Assembly (NCBI RefSeq): GCF_004103825.1 | Contig: NZ_RYFI01000007.1 | Coordinates: 114,987-157,474, forward strand | DNA from: Hansschlegelia zhihuaiae | GTDB lineage: Bacteria; Pseudomonadota; Alphaproteobacteria; Rhizobiales; Methylopilaceae | DNA: 42,488 bases | Direction of reading: 5' to 3' | Shown here: piece by piece, positions 39,901 through 42,488 of the stretch | Numbering within the stretch: the first letter of the stretch is position 1 | Layout of the letters: each line of letters opens with the position of its first letter | Program-made: the position numbers and the translations under genes | Notes under the pieces: model-generated | Seen by the model: the letters and a program-made list of their open reading frames with translations, nothing else | Told to the model about the DNA's origin: nothing | The model's database searches: none

Positions 39901-40577
39901 ATGATCTCCTCGACCGCCGCAGGCCTGCTCGGCGTCGGGGCGGCGTCGCGGCCGCCTCGCTTGCGCAGGTAATAGGCCCAGAGAAGCTGCGCCGCCACTC
40001 CCCTTAAGGGTCGCCAGCCCTCGGCGAGCCGCTCGGCTTCGACGCGGTCGGGCCTGACCGGCAGGTCGAACGCCTCCTTGAGCGCCGCCTGAACGGCGAC
40101 GTCGCCGCCCGGATAGGCGTCGGCGCGGCCATGCGCGAACAGCAGGAAGACGTCTGCGGTCCAAGGCCCGATGCCGGGGATCGCGACGAGCGTGGCGCGC
40201 GCCTCCGCCTCGTCGAGCCGTCCGAGCCCTTCGATGTCGAGCCCGTTCTCGACCGCGGCGCAGAGCGCCCGCACGGTCCTGAGCTTGCCGCGCGACATGC
40301 CGGCCGCCCGAAACACCTCGTCGGGCGCGGCCGACAGGCTCTCATGGTCGATGGCGCCGAGCGCCGCCTCGACCCTCGCGTGGATCGCGCGCGCGGCCGT
40401 GACGGAGATCAGCTGGGAGTTCACCAGCCAGACGAGCCCCGCGAGGTCGGGCGACAGGGTCCGCAGCGGCGGTTCGGCGGCCTCGCGGCGGAGCGCGGCC
40501 ATCCGCGGGTCGAGCGCGCAGAGCGCGTCGAGGGCGGCGTCGAGCTGGGCCTTGGTGAGGATCCGGTCGTGCGGCAC
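39897..40577 (-). CDS. alkA: DNA-3-methyladenine glycosylase II family
   Basis: 226 residues from GTG 40577 (AGGG upstream; the frame is open further). The helix-hairpin-helix DNA-binding motif is LVAIPGIGPWTADVFLLFA, followed by the catalytic Asp region AYPGGDVAVQAAL. LVWLVNSQLISVTAARAIHARVE matches the QQIS-type helix of AlkA-like glycosylases. The enzyme removes alkylated bases in base-excision repair. It lacks the N-terminal domain of E. coli AlkA, like many bacterial members. Coupled to the downstream hydrolase by an ATGA overlap. Confidence 0.93.
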   Translation of the reverse strand: MPHDRILTKAQLDAALDALCALDPRMAALRREAAEPPLRTLSPDLAGLVWLVNSQLISVTAARAIHARVEAALGAIDHESLSAAPDEVFRAAGMSRGKLRTVRALCAAVENGLDIEGLGRLDEAEARATLVAIPGIGPWTADVFLLFAHGRADAYPGGDVAVQAALKEAFDLPVRPDRVEAERLAEGWRPLRGVAAQLLWAYYLRKRGGRDAAPTPSRPAAVEEII

Positions 40578-40642
40578 GGGCCGGACCCTAAGGACCCGCG
40601 CGCGCTCCGGCAATGAGGAGGCAGAAACCACCCCGCCGTGCG

Positions 40643-41884
40643 TCAGGGCCTCAGCCAGTTGCGCGAGACGGCCAGCATCGAGAGCATGCGGATGCTGTCC
40701 GGGTAATAGCCCTCGGGAGCCGTCGTCACCATCGCGTCCCAGAGCGCGTCGAGCCATTTCTGCGCGTCCGGATCCACGGTCGCGGCGACCGCGAAGGGCG
40801 CCACGAACGCCATGCTCTGATATTGGACGGTCGGCGAGCCATCGAGCTCGTAGCCGTCGCGCAGCTTCGCGGGCTTGTTGGACGCGGCGCGGCGCGCCCA
40901 CCGGCTCATCTTGCGCGCGACCTTCGCCGAGGCCTCGTCGCCGTCGATCGCGGCGTCGACGCCGAACCGCCACGGGTCGCGGCAGGCGTTGTAGCCGTAG
41001 CGCCCGTCATTCGCGCCCTCGAGGAAGCCGCGAGGGGCGGGCTTGGCGGCCGTGTCGGTGTCGATCACGAAGTCCGGCAGCAGGCCGGTGGCCGGCGCAT
41101 AGCCGGACTGTAGCTGGGCGGCGGTCCTCTGGCTCGCCTTCAGCACGCCTTTCCAATCGTCGTCTCGCTCGGCGAAGGCGCGGAAATGGCCGGGCATCCA
41201 GTCGGAGCTGCGCGTGGCGAAGCGGTATTTCGGCCCGCTGACCTTCACCCAGTCGCCGAGATTGGGGAGCTTGGTCCTCTTCGTGACGTTGCTGCGCATG
41301 AGCGCCTTCAGCACGCGCTCGGCGCCGGCGAGATAGTCGATCGCGCCCTTCGAGCCCCATTGCCGGTGGGCGAGCAGGAGAGCGTAGGCGGCGTCGAGGT
41401 CGCCGTCCGTCGCGCTCGACGGGCCGAGGATGTTCTTGCAGTCGGCGTCCTGCGCCCAGGCCATCAGGTCCGGGTCGACCTCGCTCGGATGATCGAGATA
41501 GTAGCGGTAGAGCCCGTCGAAGATCGCCCGCGCGTCCGGCTCCTCGCCGGCCATCATGGCGACGATCAGCATGCCGTAGCCCTGGCCCTCGGACACGACG
41601 GCCGCGCCGGAATCGGTGTCCGCCTTGACGTAATGCCGCCCGGCCCTGCATCCGGCGCGCAGATAGGCGGCCTTCCATTTGGCGTAGAACGCGGCCGTCT
41701 GCCTGTCGAGCTCGCCCTGTCCGCCGCCCGGTTTCAACACGCCTTCCGCATAGCGCTGCTTATGGCCGCCGAACGGCGCGGATTGCGCGTCGGCCGGGGT
41801 CGACCAGGCGAGGACCGCGACCGCCGCGAGGACCGCTGCGGCGACGCGAAGGCTTTTCAATAAGGTCGGGATGCGCTCAGTCAT
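40643..41884 (-). CDS. Glycoside hydrolase family 8 (endoglucanase)
   Basis: 413 residues from ATG 41884 with a signal peptide (AAAVLAAVAVLAWSTPADA). The catalytic acid is probably E99 in VVSEGQGYGMLI, with a further acidic motif in SSATDGDLDAAYALLLA. LPDFVIDTDT and GYNACRDPWRFGVDAAI follow, the last being the typical GH8 (alpha/alpha)6-barrel strand, and PEGYYPDSIRMLSML lies near the end. It hydrolyses beta-1,4-glucans. In bacteria that make cellulose it is usually inside the bcs operon, but no bcs gene is in view. Confidence 0.94.
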   Translation of the reverse strand: MTERIPTLLKSLRVAAAVLAAVAVLAWSTPADAQSAPFGGHKQRYAEGVLKPGGGQGELDRQTAAFYAKWKAAYLRAGCRAGRHYVKADTDSGAAVVSEGQGYGMLIVAMMAGEEPDARAIFDGLYRYYLDHPSEVDPDLMAWAQDADCKNILGPSSATDGDLDAAYALLLAHRQWGSKGAIDYLAGAERVLKALMRSNVTKRTKLPNLGDWVKVSGPKYRFATRSSDWMPGHFRAFAERDDDWKGVLKASQRTAAQLQSGYAPATGLLPDFVIDTDTAAKPAPRGFLEGANDGRYGYNACRDPWRFGVDAAIDGDEASAKVARKMSRWARRAASNKPAKLRDGYELDGSPTVQYQSMAFVAPFAVAATVDPDAQKWLDALWDAMVTTAPEGYYPDSIRMLSMLAVSRNWLRP

Positions 41885-41989
41885 GGCGACGCCTTTCGTG
41901 CTCGGGCTGTCGGCGACCGGAAACGGGACCATCATGATCAAGACGACGCTCGATGCACCCGCTGCTTTTGGCCGATCGGCGAGGGGCCT

Positions 41990-42488
41990 GTGAGGCCGTT
42001 CCCGCCGGCGCGTTCCTATTACGCGGCGGTCAATCCCGAGGCGCCGCCGCGGCCACGGCTCGAAGGCGAGGCGCGCGCCGACGTCGCGATCGTCGGCGGC
42101 GGGCTGACGGGACTCTCCGCGGCGCTTCATCTCGCGGAAGCCGGCGCATCCGCCGTCGTGCTGGAGCAGGCGCGGATCGGCTGGGGCGCCTCGGGCCGCA
42201 ATGGCGGGCAGATCCACAGCGGCCAGCGGCGCGGCCAGGACGAGCTCGAGCAGGCGGTCGGCCGTGACGACGCGCGAAAGCTCTGGGACATGGCGGAGGA
42301 GGCCAAGGCGCTGCTGCGCGGCCTGATCTCGTGCCATGCCGTCGACTGCGCCTATGAGGAGGGCGTGATCCACGCCGACCACAAGCCGGGCTTCGTGGCC
42401 AAGACCCGCGACTACGCCGAAAAGCTCGCGCGCGACTACGGCTACCCGCGTCTCGAGCCGCTCTCGCGCGAGCGGCTGCGCGCGCTCG
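41990..42488 (+). CDS. FAD-dependent oxidoreductase (DAO/PuuB type), 3' end outside the window
   Basis: 166 residues visible from a GTG at 41990, ribosome-binding-like GAGGGG just upstream. The N-terminal part SYYAAVNPEAPPRPRLEGE is followed by the dinucleotide-binding motif VAIVGGGLTGLSAALHLAEAG and IGWGASGRNGGQIHSGQ. This matches the D-amino-acid-oxidase fold, closest in pattern to gamma-glutamylputrescine oxidase-like proteins. It is divergent from the GH8 gene and runs off the window end, so the substrate cannot be judged. Confidence 0.88.
   Translation, partial: MRPFPPARSYYAAVNPEAPPRPRLEGEARADVAIVGGGLTGLSAALHLAEAGASAVVLEQARIGWGASGRNGGQIHSGQRRGQDELEQAVGRDDARKLWDMAEEAKALLRGLISCHAVDCAYEEGVIHADHKPGFVAKTRDYAEKLARDYGYPRLEPLSRERLRAL

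Noticed and set aside
1-42488. CRISPR array, prophage or integrase-bounded genomic island
   Set aside because: No regularly spaced repeats, no integrase or transposase gene and no att-type duplication at the tRNA-Leu were seen. Only REP-like and palindromic repeats are present.

Overview
The window comes from a high-GC alphaproteobacterium. The closest fit is the order Hyphomicrobiales (Rhizobiales), in the Methylobacteriaceae/Methylocystaceae/Beijerinckiaceae range. This rests on the type of bioB-bioF-bioD, HNH nuclease, DUF900, DUF3016, DUF3617, YqaA and DsbB proteins, on the palindromic intergenic repeat families, and on ECF-type promoters of the GGAAT-N16/17-CGTT form. The genus is an inference and cannot be fixed from sequence reading alone.

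Layout. 1-7570: end of a LuxR-type response regulator, a membrane-anchored subtilase-like protein, a DUF900 lipoprotein hydrolase and an orphan formylglycine-generating enzyme (FGE) next to a truncated HAD gene. This part is rich in gene debris: a metal-binding-protein fragment, the HAD fragment and a partial copy of the FGE gene. 7570-13152: a cobalt-type nitrile hydratase operon carrying its own metal supply (G3E GTPase, DUF1097 membrane protein, beta, alpha and activator genes, CbtB, CbtA), followed by a GlxA/AraC-type regulator. 13204-17409: a membrane/ATP-grasp fusion downstream of a two-component pair. 17553-23175: a secreted beta-helix-like protein, divergent from a tiny gene for a double-glycine-leader peptide made of arginine-serine repeats, then an unknown 315-residue protein, an HlyD-type adaptor and a C39-peptidase ABC exporter. 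23243-26216: anti-sigma, ECF sigma and a divergent subtilase. 26267-34726: a truncated glycerate kinase, several housekeeping genes, and bioB/bioF/bioD interleaved with palindromic repeats. 34812-42488: a DUF3016 protein, a hybrid histidine kinase, tRNA-Leu(CAA), YqaA, DsbB, an HNH nuclease, a carboxylesterase, an AlkA glycosylase, a GH8 glucanase and the start of an FAD oxidoreductase.

The most interesting unit is 17400-26216. Five sites of the form GGAATA-N15/16-CGTT lie immediately upstream of (1) the histidine kinase/response regulator operon, (2) the secreted beta-helix protein, (3) the arginine-serine peptide with its exporter, (4) the ECF sigma/anti-sigma operon and (5) the subtilase. 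This suggests one envelope- or secretion-related regulon, driven by the local ECF factor or by the general stress sigma EcfG. Its output would be a leader-processed, exported, strongly cationic SR-repeat peptide. The peptide's coding sequence, leader motif, exporter catalytic residues and promoters are visible directly. Its function and modification are unknown.
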